This document shows positions 11,176 to 23,117 of a stretch of 64,000 nucleotides of DNA, in pieces (within the stretch, counting starts at the first letter, position 1; the number at the start of each line of letters is the position of its first letter). A program made the translations under genes and the position numbers. This DNA is from Dendrolimus kikuchii (taxonomy: Eukaryota; Arthropoda; Insecta; Lepidoptera; Lasiocampidae), in the NCBI GenBank assembly GCA_019925095.2, contig CM034406.1, positions 11,589,388 to 11,653,387 of the forward strand. The letters are read 5' to 3'. The notes under the pieces were generated by a model. It saw nothing but the letters and a program-made list of their open reading frames with translations, ran no database searches and was not told the origin of the DNA.

Positions 11176-11920
11176 AGATTTCTATTACTTTGGAATCCTT
11201 CGCTGTGAGTGGCCTCACGCACTTGATGAACGTAAACATTCCTTAAGACTTGGATTTTTTATTATCTTGACGTCATCATTATAGACGTACACTATTTTGG
11301 TTCTTTAACAAAACTTTGCTTCTGTTAACATGCAAAATTCATTAAAATTACTGTGCGGAACAGATAAAAATGTTATGAGTTTTATTTAAAAATATAATGA
11401 TTTTCTCATGGGAACTTGATAGATGATGTTTTTATGAGTGGTTTGAATTTTAACACCTATTGTATTTTGCACACATGTATGAAACAGCTTCCTTACGATA
11501 TATATTATCCTTTTTGTTTCTCATTTTTGCGTTGAATTCAGTACATTGTCAGGATAATTGTATATAAATTTCATTGATAATTGAAATAATAATATATGTA
11601 CGTTTAACCAAATTACACCTTGATCAGGTTCTCTAACATTTTGCTTTGGACGGCTCAAAAGTTTCGACATCAACGCACACACTTTAAAATTTCATATCAT
11701 TCATTCATATCTTTGACATTCACACTAATCAGAATGTTTCTAAAGTGCTTAAACTAAAGGAAACAATTACTCGTGTTTAGTTGCAATATGCACTTTGCTG
11801 ATTGGCGACACTCTTTTTCTTTTGTATTCTGTTCTGGCTTTGTTTACGGACTTCGATTTTATTGACTCCTTATAAAACCCAAAAGAGGTAACAATAAAAT
11901 CCTGTTCCTTCAAAGAAAGA
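11176..11920. other. intergenic, nothing identified
   Basis: AT-rich sequence without a coding frame or a repeat family I can recognise. Confidence 0.4.
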
Positions 11921-11980
11921 AAGAAAGACTTTATTTAAAGAAGAAAGACTTTATTTGAAGAAGAAAGACTTAATTTGAAG
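11921..11980. repeat. 20-bp tandem repeat x3
   Basis: AAGAAAGACTTTATTTGAAG repeated three times with two substitutions. Confidence 0.9.
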
Positions 11981-12439
11981 AAATAGCGACGTAATTACAT
12001 TCCTTACAAATTATTATACACAGAGCATATTTTGAGAATTTGTACCCTGCATTTTCAGCAAACAAGATTTGCACTTAGTATATTACTATTCCGGAATTAT
12101 ATCCAACACAACGCTGATTTTCAGTGCAAACCTTCCTTTTGGTGTAAGACCAAAAGATCCAATTTTGTTGTAAAACTGATGTTATAATTGTACGCGTTTC
12201 ACTGCGCTGTTAGCGACAGTTTTTGATGGCGATTTTAGCCTTATGAGTGGTCCACCGTCACTTTGGTCATTGTTCATAAGTTAGAAGTGAAAATTAATAA
12301 TTCTCTAGCGAAAAAGAAATCGGCTTCTAGAGTAAATAACACTAGAGTGCATGCGCGCTCTGCTATGACAAAATACCCTCACATTTTTTAATCCATATAA
12401 GCCTTGAAATAAAATGGGAAGCGGACTGTCAAATCAACT
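11981..12439. other. intergenic, unassigned
   Basis: No coding frame. The moderately GC-balanced stretch around 12100-12380 looks like an old repeat, but I cannot name it. Confidence 0.35.
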
Positions 12440-12900
12440 GAGATACTTTTTACCTGTAAAAAAAACTTCGTTTTAATATTATTTCTAAAGCTATTTTTAA
12501 TTATAATATCTTATTTTTAATATATATTATCTAAAACATCTTAAATTCGGTGCTGTACTTTTTAGTTTTTGAAGTCGGTTTTTTTAAACGAAGTTTTTTT
12601 TTATTTGTTACTTTTTAGTATCTAGCTATGGGTAGGCCTAGGAATGGTGCCGTGCACCTTAAAAAATATAGAATCCCAAGAAACGAGAACGGAAAAAAAT
12701 TCATAAAAAAATGTTCATAAAATGAAAACTACTGGTTTGTATGTTAAATTTTTAGGGTACCAAATGACAACTATTCCGCATCGGAAAAACCGACTTCAAA
12801 AACTAAAAGTATAAAATATAATATTATTTCTAAAGCTATTTTTAATTATAATATCTTATTTTTAATATATATTATCTAAAACATCTTAAAGTCGGTGCTT
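12440..12900. repeat. AACCGACTTC-ended repeat with internal direct duplication
   Basis: A block of about 75 bp (TTTCTAAAGCTATTTTTAAT through AACATCTTAAA) occurs at about 12470-12546 and again at 12820-12895. Between them lie GAAGTCGGTTTTTTTAAACG and AAAACCGACTTCAAAA ends. Same family as 28140-29040. Confidence 0.65.
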
Positions 12901-13139
12901 AGTAATTTTCAAAATATAGTCATTTTTATGTTTTACTTCGCCATCCCATCCCGCAATCTTGAATACGAAAGTCTTCGAGCAGTGCATCCTCCCCGTCCTT
13001 ACCTACAGAGCCGAGACATGGACACGGACGGCAGGATTGGTCCACAAGATCCAAGTCCCTTAACGGGCTATGGAGTGAGCTATGTTAAAGATAACGCTTT
13101 TCAAAGCTTATTGCACATCTCTCTACACCGTCATTTCAT

Positions 13140-13478
13140 GCGTGCAGGATGAATACAATTATAAATACAGGATGAATACAAGGGAGAAAGAATACAACTT
13201 CCTGCGGCCGGGCGGCCTGTCGTAAGAGGTGGCAAAACAACCCACAGCTAAGTGGTAGGGTGTTCGTCCGACTGGATGGCCACCACCCCTGGTCTAGAGT
13301 ATGCCGCCATAACAACCTTGAGTTGTGTTTCGGCATTAGTGGCCAGATTCCAGTCTCCCTTAAGAGAACAGCAGCGCATTTGTAGCACCTTTGGTGTTGC
13401 AAATGTCCTGAGGCGATGACAACCGCTTACCATTAGGTGGGCCGTCTGCCTGTCTACTGAACTCATAAGATAAAAAAA
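13140..13478 (+). repeat. SINE-like family, full-length copy
   Basis: Sense orientation: GTGCAGG head (with a small local duplication), CTTCCTGCGGCCGGGCGG, CCATAACAACCTTGAGTTG, GTGTTGCAAATGTCC, then GGGCCGTCTGCCTG and an AAGATAAAAAAAG tail. The A-rich 3' end shows that this is the transcribed orientation of a retroposed element. No tRNA-type promoter box is evident. Confidence 0.75.
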
Positions 13479-13499
13479 GTGTAATCTGTGGGCTAATTA

Positions 13500-13880
13500 T
13501 TCACAGAGAAGCTACACAGCCTTTCGTGTCCAATATAATAATACGTTCGGGGCGGTGTTAGCGCTACCCCGCTACTGCAGCAGCTCGGGCATGTTTGCCC
13601 TGACGCGCACCGGCGCTAGTGCGCCGGGTGCGGGCCAGCACCAACGCCATCCTGGCGATGATTGCTGATAGGGTAAACTGTACGCACATTAGGCACTGCT
13701 GCGCTATTCATAGTAGTGTAATGAAAGTATAACTTGTGTATGTATGTGAACAAGTGTGAATGTGAATATGCATGTATGTGTAACTTTTTATAATAGTAAT
13801 TATTGATGCAATTGTGTATAATGTAATATGCATTATGACTATGGCACATGTTTTCGTGAAATAAAATTATAAATAAATAA
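13500..13880 (+). mobile_element. probable non-LTR 3' UTR with A-rich tail
   Basis: GC-rich start (GCGCACCGGCGCTAGTGC), then AT-rich sequence ending AATAAAATTATAAATAAATA. It looks like a retroposed 3' end; family not identified. Confidence 0.35.
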
Positions 13881-13884
13881 ATAA

Positions 13885-14215
13885 AAATACGCTGGGTGTT
13901 TCTCTTATGGATAAAATTAGATATGAGGATATCTGTAAGGGAACCAAGTTAACTGACATAGCTCGCAAAGTTAGCAAGTTGAAGTGGCGGTGGGCCAGTC
14001 ACGTCTGCCGCAGGACCGATGGCCGATGTAGCTGACGAGTCCTGGAGTGAAGATCGCGTCTCGGTAACCGTAGTGTCGGATGTCCTCCGGCTCGATGGAC
14101 CGACGACCTGCGCAAGATCGCTGGTAGGCGCTGGACGGGGAAGTCAGGGGACAGGGATGAGTGGCGCCGACTTGGGGAGGCCTACGTCCAGCAGTGGACT
14201 GCGATTGACTGACGA
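13885..14215 (+). mobile_element. LINE C-terminal fragment (endonuclease-RT type)
   Basis: Reads MDKIRYEDICKGTKLTDIAR, then KLKWRWASHVCRRTDGR and, after frame changes, the end of the ORF where GCCTACGTCCAGCAGTGGAC encodes AYVQQW. This C-terminus is common in insect RT elements. A second copy is at 37040-37355. Confidence 0.65.
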
Positions 14216-14812
14216 CGAAAATATATATGTACATACATTTAAATACCAATATATTCCAACAACAGGTAATATTTTCTGTGCATTGTTTTGAATATCGGTA
14301 GAAATAGCAACTGGCAGCGTGTTCCAAAGGTGTATAGCCTTGGCGGTAAAAGAATTGTTGAAGAAAGTTGAACGTAGCAGTATTAAAATTATAATATAAG
14401 AATATATTTAATTGCTGACATTGCCCATTTCGCTGGGCATCATTAAAACATACACGCTCGCACGCACGTAAATCAAGGTTTAATTACACTTTGTATCCCT
14501 GAATTAATTCACAAATGCGTGTCAAAGGACAATACACTAATTAATTTGGTTCTTAGAAAGCAATTACACTGCCTCGTACGAGGATATGAGCAATTTTTAC
14601 GTGGAACGGTATTGCTATTACATATTTGACAGGCGTTCCTGTGCCCACTACGCTGGGCATCATTAAAAATTAAATCATTTGTTAACCACAATCAAATATA
14701 GGCTATAGTATATTATCTATGTTATTTGGGTGCTTATGGTAAGTAGGACTCCAATTATTTACAAAATATTATCCAAATACTTTATTACAATTTCTCCTGT
14801 TATATTTTATAA
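14216..14812. other. intergenic, partly repetitive
   Basis: The segments CATTTCGCTGGGCATCATTA (about 14427) and CCACTACGCTGGGCATCATT (about 14644) form an imperfect duplication with different intervening sequence. No gene is seen. Confidence 0.4.
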
Positions 14813-15053
14813 CTAACTATGCCCACGACGTCGTCTGCGTGGAATTTGTTTTCAAACCCCCCTGATTTTGAAACATTCTTCAAAGGTGCTCCGCTCCTAT
14901 TGGTTTTAGCGTGATGATATATAACCTATAGCCTTCCTCGATATAGACTATCTAACACTGGAAGAATTTTTCAAATCAGACCAGTAGTTCTTGAGATTAG
15001 CGCGTTCAATCAAGGAAACAAACTCTTCATCTTTACATATTAGTATAAGATAT
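14813..15053 (-). repeat. lepidopteran-type short repeat, antisense
   Basis: Begins GCCCACGACGTCGTCTGCGT, contains AATTTTTCAAATCAGACCAG and ends CTTTACATATTAGTATAAG. Same family as 32660-33395. Confidence 0.65.
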
Positions 15054-15479
15054 TCGTTAATAAAACTTAACTACTCTAAACTTTGAATTCTTGTATGGGA
15101 TACGATGAACTCTGTGTATGGAATCTCCTATTATATTCATGTACTATGTGATATGAGAACACAGAAATTGTCAAAAGTCTGTCAATATGCCTAATTTATT
15201 CTTTAATTTCTTGACATGAATTTGTTGTCGGTCGCATAACATATTCTTAAGTGTGATCCTATATTTGAAAATTTCTAAAAATCTACGTGTTCTTTGGATA
15301 TACAAATAAATAGTACAATACAAATACAGGAAATATAAATAAAACTTTATTCAGCTGTAATATGTAGAAATTGTATAAGTGGCATGCGTATTCAAATTTG
15401 CCATCTCACTCTTCGGTGTATTATGCTGATGCTCTTCAACAAGGGTTGCTCTTAATTTCTTTATAATTATAATATATAA

Positions 15480-15768
15480 TAACAGCCCATAAGTGTCCCA
15501 CTGATGGGCTCGTGCCTGCCACTATAGGGGGAACGGATAGTATACTCGCCACGCTTGTCCAAGGCGCCTTGGCAGGTTTGGCACATCGGTTATCTCGATG
15601 TGTAGGTTGCATCACGATGTTTTCCTTCACCGTTGTTAGCACGTGCTAGTAGTCACAACATGCACATCGGGTCAGAAAACTGTTTAAGTGGTGCATGTGT
15701 TTGAGCCAGGGACAAACCCGCGCCCTTTGAATTTGGGACGCGTGCGCCAGCTATTACGCTACCACGAC
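15480..15768 (-). mobile_element. tRNA-headed SINE, full length
   Basis: The sense strand runs GTCGTGGTAGCGTAATAGCT (A-box-like), then a degenerate B box, through AAACATCGTGATGCAACC, to a CCACTATAGGCAG-like end with ACAAGCGTGG. It matches 46804-47090 along its length. Confidence 0.75.
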
Positions 15769-15867
15769 TTTTCCTTGCGATCCACTAATCAAATCCTGAC
15801 TTGGTAACCATAGGCCCACCTCAGAAGTATATACTTACTACTTAAAGTGTTTTCTGTAATGGTGTAG

Positions 15868-15925
15868 AATAAAATGTTATCTATCTATCTATCTACTTAC
15901 ATACATACATACATACATACATAAC
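15868..15925. repeat. (CTAT)n then (CATA)n microsatellites
   Basis: Two adjacent tetranucleotide runs. The CATA run is the reverse complement of the LINE tail that follows. Confidence 0.9.
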
Positions 15926-16062
15926 TTCACGCCAGTTCCCTTGCGGGGTAGGCACGAACAACAGAGCGCCATTTAGGCCCATTCTTACACACCTCACTTG
16001 CTTCTTTGACATTCATAACTCTTGTCATGCACACTCGTCTGTTCTTAAAGCTCCTGACATCT
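15898..16062 (-). mobile_element. ATGT-tailed LINE 3' end
   Basis: Antisense of GTGAAGTTATGTATGTATG and the ARELA-coding end. Truncated after about 160 bp. Confidence 0.8.
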
Positions 16063-16119
16063 ACTTACGAATAGAGAAAAAAAAATCGATCCAGAATTTA
16101 CTGAGAAATCGCGTAACAT

Positions 16120-16460
16120 GCATGTATAAAAATTAAGCGTTTGTAAAAAATGTAATACCTACATGCGTATACAAGCTTTTTTTCCAAAAATTTAGGCGCA
16201 CGGTGTTCTTTAATAAGAGGTTACTCTTGATTTCTCTGAGATCCAGTTATCAGATCCTTACTTAATGACCATGGGTCTACCTCGGAAGTACACACTTGAG
16301 AGTAAAGAAAAAAAATGATAATCGGCTTACAATTGACAGAGAAATAGTTTTACGAAGAAGTCGTTTCGAATTTTCGTGGGTTTTTTAATTCCTTGGAATC
16401 TACTCATCAGATCTAATATGGTGACAATGGAACGAATTCGGGAATGTAAACTTTCGATTA
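16120..16460 (+). repeat. repeat unit K, copies 3 and 4
   Basis: TAATAAGAGGTTACTCTTGA, TTACTTAATGACCATGGGTC and ATCGGCTTACAATTGACAGA follow the K order. A shorter diverged unit follows at about 16375-16460. Confidence 0.5.
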
Positions 16461-16464
16461 AAAT

Positions 16465-16936
16465 AAAAAAATAACCGACGCGTCCGTTCGCTTGGCTAAC
16501 CGCTAGGCTACTATCACAGAGTAGATTAGGCTACTATCCAGGCGCCAAGCGTCCAAGCTAGCGGTGGAGTCGCGCGTATTACATGAGTTATCTAAGCGAT
16601 CAACTAACCTCTTGCCGCTAAGCGTACCACTTGCAGTGAGGCCGAAGCCGAGGCGATTCCCCAACAACGGCCACTTTACAGCACTAGTTGCCTATAGACG
16701 TTACGTATAAGACTCACAGACGCGTCAAACAATTAATCTAAGTATTTAGAATGCAGCAATGACATGAGTGATATATAGTTTAAAGACAAAGGAGTGTTTA
16801 TCATCATTATTTATTCTTTCAAAATGTTATGTTCATATAAAAGAGATATTATAAGATATTACTAAATTAAAGTTTCTTTATAGCACCCACTGTATGAACA
16901 ACATTTTAAAATTCTACTGTGTTTTTTGAAATATGA
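16465..16936. other. GC-richer unassigned stretch
   Basis: GCTTGGCTAACCGCTAGGCT, GGCGCCAAGCGTCC and GAGGCCGAAGCCGAGGCG stand out from the AT-rich surroundings. I could not find a frame or family. Confidence 0.3.
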
Positions 16937-17470
16937 TAAAATACAATACTCTTTATTGTACACCAACATTACATAGAAAGAATACATAATGAACTTACTT
17001 ACTAAAAGGTAGTACAATGGGCGACCTTATTGCTAAAAGCAATCTCTTCCAGGCAACCTGTGGATGGACAAAATCTAGTTGCATAGATAGCGTTGGCGTG
17101 CAGTTGAAATAGACATTAATATAATAATAAATGATGAAAATAAAATTATAATTATAATACGTATGTGATAGTTATAAAAATATATACGTAATAGACATAC
17201 AAAACAAACAATAAACACGTTATACAGTTAGATAGTGCGCCTTCACAAGTCTGTTAAAGTAATGGATAGATTCAGCAGATCGGACATCTGCCAGCAGAGC
17301 ATTCCAGAGATGCACAGCCTGAACAGAGAACGATCTTGCGTAAATCTCCGTAGTATGTATCGGTGTCCTAAGTCGCATCCCCTCTTACGTTCTGAAAGAA
17401 TTCGAATCGCTGTGAAAGAACTGAAAATGTTCTTTAAGATAAGACGGAGTCCTAGGATCAAACATCATTA
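16937..17470 (-). mobile_element. jockey-like LINE 3' fragment
   Basis: Minus-strand reading gives YARSFSVQAVHLWNALLADV then RSAESIHYFNRLVKAHYL, the same block as at 4035. It is followed towards lower coordinates by a 3' UTR with GATTGCTTTTAGCAATAAGG and an AATAAAG signal. Confidence 0.65.
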
Positions 17471-18490
17471 TAAAGAAGAGTACGATGTACTTTTAACTTA
17501 ACATATATCTATTATGTGTATTACATATTATTTATTATATTATAAAACACATTAAGAATTAAAGGAGAATGACCAAAAGTCGTCTAGCAAAGTTGCATGT
17601 TGCAGAATCAAAATAACATCGGAATAGTTTTCTCTTTTTTTACATTCAATTTCACTACAGAAATGTTCTTTACAGGACCGGAATTTTGATTTTAAGATTA
17701 ATAGTAAATTAACAATTGTTACGCATCATTTCCGTATTATAGTCATGACATGACGTTTCGTTCTCTCCATTTAGACAGGTTACTCATGCATGAGTTTTTA
17801 GACTCAATCATCACAAAAATGATATCAAATTCTTGTACAGTTAAATAACTAGTGATATTATATTATTATATTATATTTTACAACGTATTGAATTATTATT
17901 TTATCATTAAGTAAAAATAATTATTTTTTCTGTGTTCCGTTTCACGCAGACGCAACTGTCAAGCTATATGATATTGTCGATAGACAAGCATAGACGAGCC
18001 GGTGCCTGCGACCCAGCAAGCGGCCATGTTGTTTATGTGTCGATTGAGAATAGTTCAATATCTCCAATTAAATAATATTACTTGCGGAACTACGTTTGAG
18101 TGTTTGTTTTAAACAACTTATCGTGTGTTTCATGTAACTTACGACAGGACATTTTTATGTACCTAAAAGTGTTTTATTACGCCAGGACGTTTATATGTTA
18201 TGTTTATGAACTCTTTGGAGTCTTCTGTAATTCTGTAATCATGTCGATGCTTGAGCCTCTGATAATGAGGAGAAGTCGGTGTGTCAATTGTTCGCTTTTG
18301 ATAGCCGGTAATAATGATATAACTGCTCCAGCTACGTATTTAAATAATTATTTTATTGAATATGATGAATAACAAATGTAATTAGTATCTAAGACAATGA
18401 TATTAATATGTAAACATAATAAATAGGCTTTAATTAACAGACTGAAATTGTTGTTTTATTTCACTGTTGTGACCAACACCAATATAAGAT
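17471..18490. other. intergenic; unassigned 90-codon frame at 18100-18372
   Basis: The frame on + (MFVLNNLSCVSCNLRQDIFM and onward) has six cysteines but matches no family I know and has no clear context. Treated as probably non-coding. Confidence 0.3.
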
Positions 18491-18499
18491 ATAAAACTA

Positions 18500-20430
18500 T
18501 GATTAATATGTTTTCCTAGTCGAAGAAAGGCTTGCAAAAGCGGACTTCTCCGACTTAGATGTGGATAATGACTGGGATAGTACGAAAGAAAGTATAGTGG
18601 AAAGCGCAAAAGAAGCATGTGGATGCGCAAAGAGGCATATAACAACGAAAGGTGATGAATGGTGGGACGTGGATGTTAAATCTAGCGTAGAGAGAAAGAG
18701 AAAAGCTTGACTGGATTATGTTGCTTCTTTGCAACAGAATGACAGTATGAAAGAGATGAAGAAAGAAAATTATCGCCTCTGCAAGAATGAAACCAAAGCT
18801 TTAGTGAAAGAGAAGCGTGAAAGAATAAAATTGAAAGAAGAAGAGAAGCTGACGGAGAACTTCGAGGCGAATACCAAACCCTTTTGGATAGCGGTTAAGA
18901 AGTCTTGGGGTTGTTCGTCAACTTCCAGAATGGAAAGAATAAAATCTAAAGCTACGTTCTTGCTAACCCACAAGAGGTGTTAGCGCGATAGAGTAAATAT
19001 TCTAGAGAAATGTATGATAATATCCCGGATACTGGCACCACGGCTGAGTCTGTGACCAACTCCGAGGAGTCAGCATCCGAGATCACTTTGGAAGAGATCG
19101 AATGGTCGATAAGGAGTCTGAAAAATGGAAAGGCAGCAGGAATCGATAGTGTGTCTGCTGAGATGATCAAATATGGTGGAACCTGCGTCCGGGACGCTTT
19201 TCTGTCCTTATGCAACTTGTGCTGGAGGACGGGAAAGGTTCCCAAGGACTGGAGGCGCGCTGTCATCGTGCCCTTGTATAAAGGCAAGGGGACACGTATG
19301 GAGTGCGCCAGCTACAGGGCCATCAGTTTGATCAGCACAGCATCTAAAGTGTATGCGAAGATTATTAAAAAGAGAATGAGAGTGGTATCCAATGGATTAC
19401 CGTGGGATGCACAAAAGGGCTTCAGAAATGGAAGGGGATGTATGGATCAAGTTTTCTCGCTCCACAATATCGTAGAGAAGCAGCTGGCTATAGGCCGGAA
19501 GGTTTTCTGCGGTTTTGTGGATCTAGAGAAAGCATTTGACAGGGTTGTGCGGAAGGACCTCTGGGACATATTGCCCGGATATGGCCATTAACGGCCAATT
19601 GATGCGTGCTGTGCAGTCCACTTACGAGGACTGTATGGCATGCGTGCGGGTGGATGGCAGCCTGTCGCCCTTGTTTGACGTCAACGTCGACGTCCGGCAG
19701 GGCTGCGTGCTGTCGGCTTTGCTGTTCACCCTATACCTGGACGATTGTCTCCAGGGAATAAGATTGATGGATGTTGGGGTGCGGATGAGTGATCTAGTTG
19801 TAAGCACCTTGCTTTATGCGGATGATGCCGTGCTTTTAGCCGAATCACCATCAGAACTGCAAACACTAGTCACAATGATGAAAGATGACTGTCAGGCGAG
19901 AAGCTTATATTTGAATGCAAAGAAAACATAGGTTATGGTGTTTGAAAGAGAAGAAACCAGAACGAATGCAAGGATAATGGCCGATGATGTTATGCTGGAG
20001 CATGTGAATGAGTTTGTTTGTCTTGGATGTGCTTTTAGCAGGGATGGAAGGTACACCGCTGATATAGAAAGAAGAGTGAATTTGGGGAATAGTGTGAATG
20101 GAGAGTTAGGTAAACTTCTAGGCGCTAAGAATCTCAGCCAGAAGGCCCAGCTTACCATACACAACGCGGTGCTGGTACCTACGCTCACGTATGGAAGCGA
20201 GAGTTGGGTATGGAAGAGAGAGAAGAAGTCGTGGAAGGCCACGACACACCTTCCATGATCAAATTGATCGTATACTAGCAGAAGGTGATGTCAGGAGCCT
20301 TAAGAACAGACGAGCATGACAAGAACTATGAATGTCAAAGAAGCAACTGAGGTGTATAATAATAAGCCTGAATGGCGGTCTGTTGTTCGTGCCTACCCCG
20401 CAAGGGGACTGGCGTGAATTTATGTATGTA
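18500..20430 (+). mobile_element. decayed LINE of the ATGT-tailed family, RT region retained
   Basis: Starts in the linker after the endonuclease (VEERLAKADFSDLDVDNDWD). The RT block spans 19010-19931: NGKAAGIDSVSAEMIKYGG, FVDLEKAFDRVVRKDLW, VRQGCVLSALLFTLYLDD and LLYADDAVLLAE. Stops occur near 18708, 18981 and 19929, with frameshifts near 18990 and 19575. At 20230 the frame jumps from KREKK straight into the C-terminal tail, an internal deletion relative to the copy at 5505. It ends GTGAATTTATGTATGTATG at 20430. The clade is not certain. Confidence 0.82.
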
Positions 20431-20439
20431 TGTATTAAT

Positions 20440-21079
20440 ATGTTTTGTTTATGGGTTAAACATTATTTATAGGTTATGTCCGTTTTGGTCTAATTACTTG
20501 AAAACCCGGTTAATTATGGGGAAGCGAACACTTTTATTCGATAATATATAAAGTGTAGTCTATAATAAATAAAGATTTATTGTGCAACAACTTAAGACGG
20601 AATTCTATACATATGTGATCATTGTCGTTTGAATTTTTTCGGGTTGCTACAAGACAATAATTGTCCTTTTTTGTATTCTTTACTAGCGGACCCTCCAGGC
20701 CTTGTCCTACACTGCAAAAATAAAAATGAGAGAAACCGTTTGCAGTTCTATCTACCGGGTCTAATTGGAAATCTAAACCATCCAGGAAGCCACTCAAACA
20801 CACATAAAAAATTTAATCAAAATCAGACCAGCGGTGTAGGAGAAGTCCAGTGACTTAGACACGTATAGAAAAATTATACAGATGAATTTTTGAGTGAGCC
20901 TCTTTACATAAATCAGAAACTATAAGGAAAAGTGAAAAACACTGAAAGGAATCTCGGTGCTGGTTTTAATTAAAACTAAAGCGGTATCATTAGAATTTAA
21001 AGAAATCTGTAAATTAAGTTTTGTTTTTGTAACAAGTTTGTATTTTGGAAATGTATATGTGTATTACACTAAGGGGAGG
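20440..21079. other. intergenic, possibly the 3' remnant of an LTR element
   Basis: No frame of note. The last bases, TACACTAAGGGGAGG, form a polypurine run directly before the LTR-like block. Confidence 0.3.
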
Positions 21080-21211
21080 TGTTACACTATGTGTCGTTGT
21101 CTCTGTAATGGGTGACTGCTGTGAACTCTCAGAAGTGAATGTAATACTCTGTGACGAATAAACGAACTCTCTCTGCTGCGTTGAATCTCGTACCAAGTTG
21201 TTTCATTCTCA
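21080..21211 (+). mobile_element. candidate solo LTR (copia-like)
   Basis: Begins TGTTACACTATGTG right after a polypurine run and ends TTTCATTCTCA, with AATAAA at about 21159. The size and TG...CA ends suit a short copia LTR. No second LTR is present to prove it. Confidence 0.4.
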
Positions 21212-21454
21212 TCAAATCCTAATTATTCCTAAAATAAAATCAATATAAATGTGCGTGACGTGATCTTTTAACGGCTGGAGAAGGCGTAGTTCCAAACCTA
21301 ATTTATTAAAAAAATATTTTTATCTTTTATTCTGCGGTATTTATGATTTATTTAGGTATGCTATAACTAACCCGACTTTGTATTATAGGTGTGCTTGAAG
21401 CACTTCCTCTAGATAACAATAAAAATCTTACATAAGGATCTTCTTGCCTTCTCT

Positions 21455-22140
21455 GGCTAGATTGAGACAGTAATGACTCAAAAGGAGGCTACCAAGAGAC
21501 AAAAGGAGAGGACTATGCGTGCAGCCTTCGATCGTCGTCGCCAGACGGGAGTTCAGAGGAGACGTTACGCACAGGAATTTCTTCGAAGTAGAAGGCCACC
21601 GTTTACGGGGATATCGGTGGAATCACCTCTACTGTACGGAGTGGTATTGCCCTGCTTTCCGGGGTTAATATCAAGTTGGAGCACTAAATCGAGACAGTAG
21701 ACTGCCAATAGGCGTAAACCCTCTGTTGCTCTCATTAAGTGCACTCTCTCACCAGAGACGCAGGTAAGTTTAGTGGGTAGTTTGTTCGACCTCCTCTTTA
21801 AACGGACGGAGAATCGATTTTTTAAACGGACGGAGAATCGATTTGGCGGTTGGCACAAGAGTCCCGTACATACACGAAGTAGATGGCACTAGGCGCTGCT
21901 TTTGGTCTTCACCTATGTGCGTGTTGCAAAAGACATTCCTCTGCGTTAACAAAAAAAGAAAAACGTTTGAGTTTCGAGTGAAAGCTCTTTATTCCAGCTT
22001 CCACTTGTCGGGCTACAACCTGAACATAATGGATGTGAGCCTGCTGGGGGATCTACATTCAGCTTTACGGTATCATAGCAGTAGGCACTGGATGTGGAAA
22101 CATTCTTTAACACAACCCAATTTCTTGACCACATAATGGT
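21455..22140. other. unassigned stretch with short basic ORF and a 24-bp duplication
   Basis: The + frame 21473-21700 is Arg-rich (MTQKEATKRQKERTMRAAFD) but unrecognised. AAACGGACGGAGAATCGATT occurs twice in tandem at about 21799-21844. It may be part of an unidentified mobile element. Confidence 0.3.
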
Positions 22141-23117
22141 CAGTCACGCACTGGTTATGATCAAGTTTCTACATCGTATGCAATAGTCACAAGTAGGTAC
22201 GCTTTGTGCTGTGGAGTTATGTTGATAATACACTCGTATTCATAGCAAAATGACGCAAATAACGCAATGCACAGCACAGATGTTTGTTACGTGATTTTTT
22301 CGTTTTACGTAATAACAATCTCCTTTCTCCGAGACTGTGTGTTTAAAAGTAGTTAGATTTAAAATTGAATGTAACGTGTGTTGAGGAATTTAATATTTTA
22401 AATAAAATTAAAAACATAAATACCTATAAGCGTTGGAGGACTGGTGATTTTGGATTGTGTTTGTGCGTTTTTATTTCAAACATGTTCAAGCGGATTCTTC
22501 ACCGGAAGAGGGTATGTCTTTTGAAAAATATTTATTTATATATAGAGTTGACAATGAATCTGTTGCACACATTGAGCTTACGACCTGGTTAACTTATTTA
22601 TTTATTTTTTAATTATAGCTGCAAAACCTTTGGTATTGATTTTGCCTATTTCAAAGTAAGTAAAGACAGGTGCTTAATTTATTGCATATCAGCAAACAAA
22701 ATTTGGGTGTGGTATAGATATACGGCACATTTATTTTCGGTGGTTATAAAAAAATAACCACGAAGGCTAAGGCCTAGCCTTCTAAACTATATTAAAAAAG
22801 TTAAGTAACTGTACCCCATCCCAAAATGTTAATAGGTGTTTAGTACGAGCTTTTGCAAGTCTGTGGATAAGACAAGCATAAAGTAAAATAACTACATGAA
22901 ACATATGTTATTAAGAATTAAAAACTTACACCGGACATACACAAAATTACTACGAACCAATGTTAGTGAAATGTTTACACTGACGGCATTTTGAGGAAGT
23001 ATGGGAAAAATAGTTATTTATTTTGTTTACAAGAGAAATTGGGTATTTGACAGTATACGTATCGTACTGTCATTCTTTAGTATCTTTGTTTTATGATACT
23101 CGTAATACAGTTTTCAT
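22141..23117. other. AT-rich intergenic, nothing identified
   Basis: No coding frame or known repeat seen. Confidence 0.4.

Larger units (their letters stand above)
15364..16130 (+). repeat. repeat unit K, copy 2, split by two insertions
   Basis: K sequence runs about 15364-15465 (ending CAACAAGGGTTGCTCTTAAT), resumes at about 15776-15895 (CTAATCAAATCCTGACTTGG) after a SINE, and resumes again at about 16063-16130 (AATCGATCCAGAATTTACTG) after a LINE tail. Confidence 0.6.

Noticed and set aside
21473..21700. Arg-rich 75-codon protein
   Set aside because: No family match, no context; not supported as a gene.
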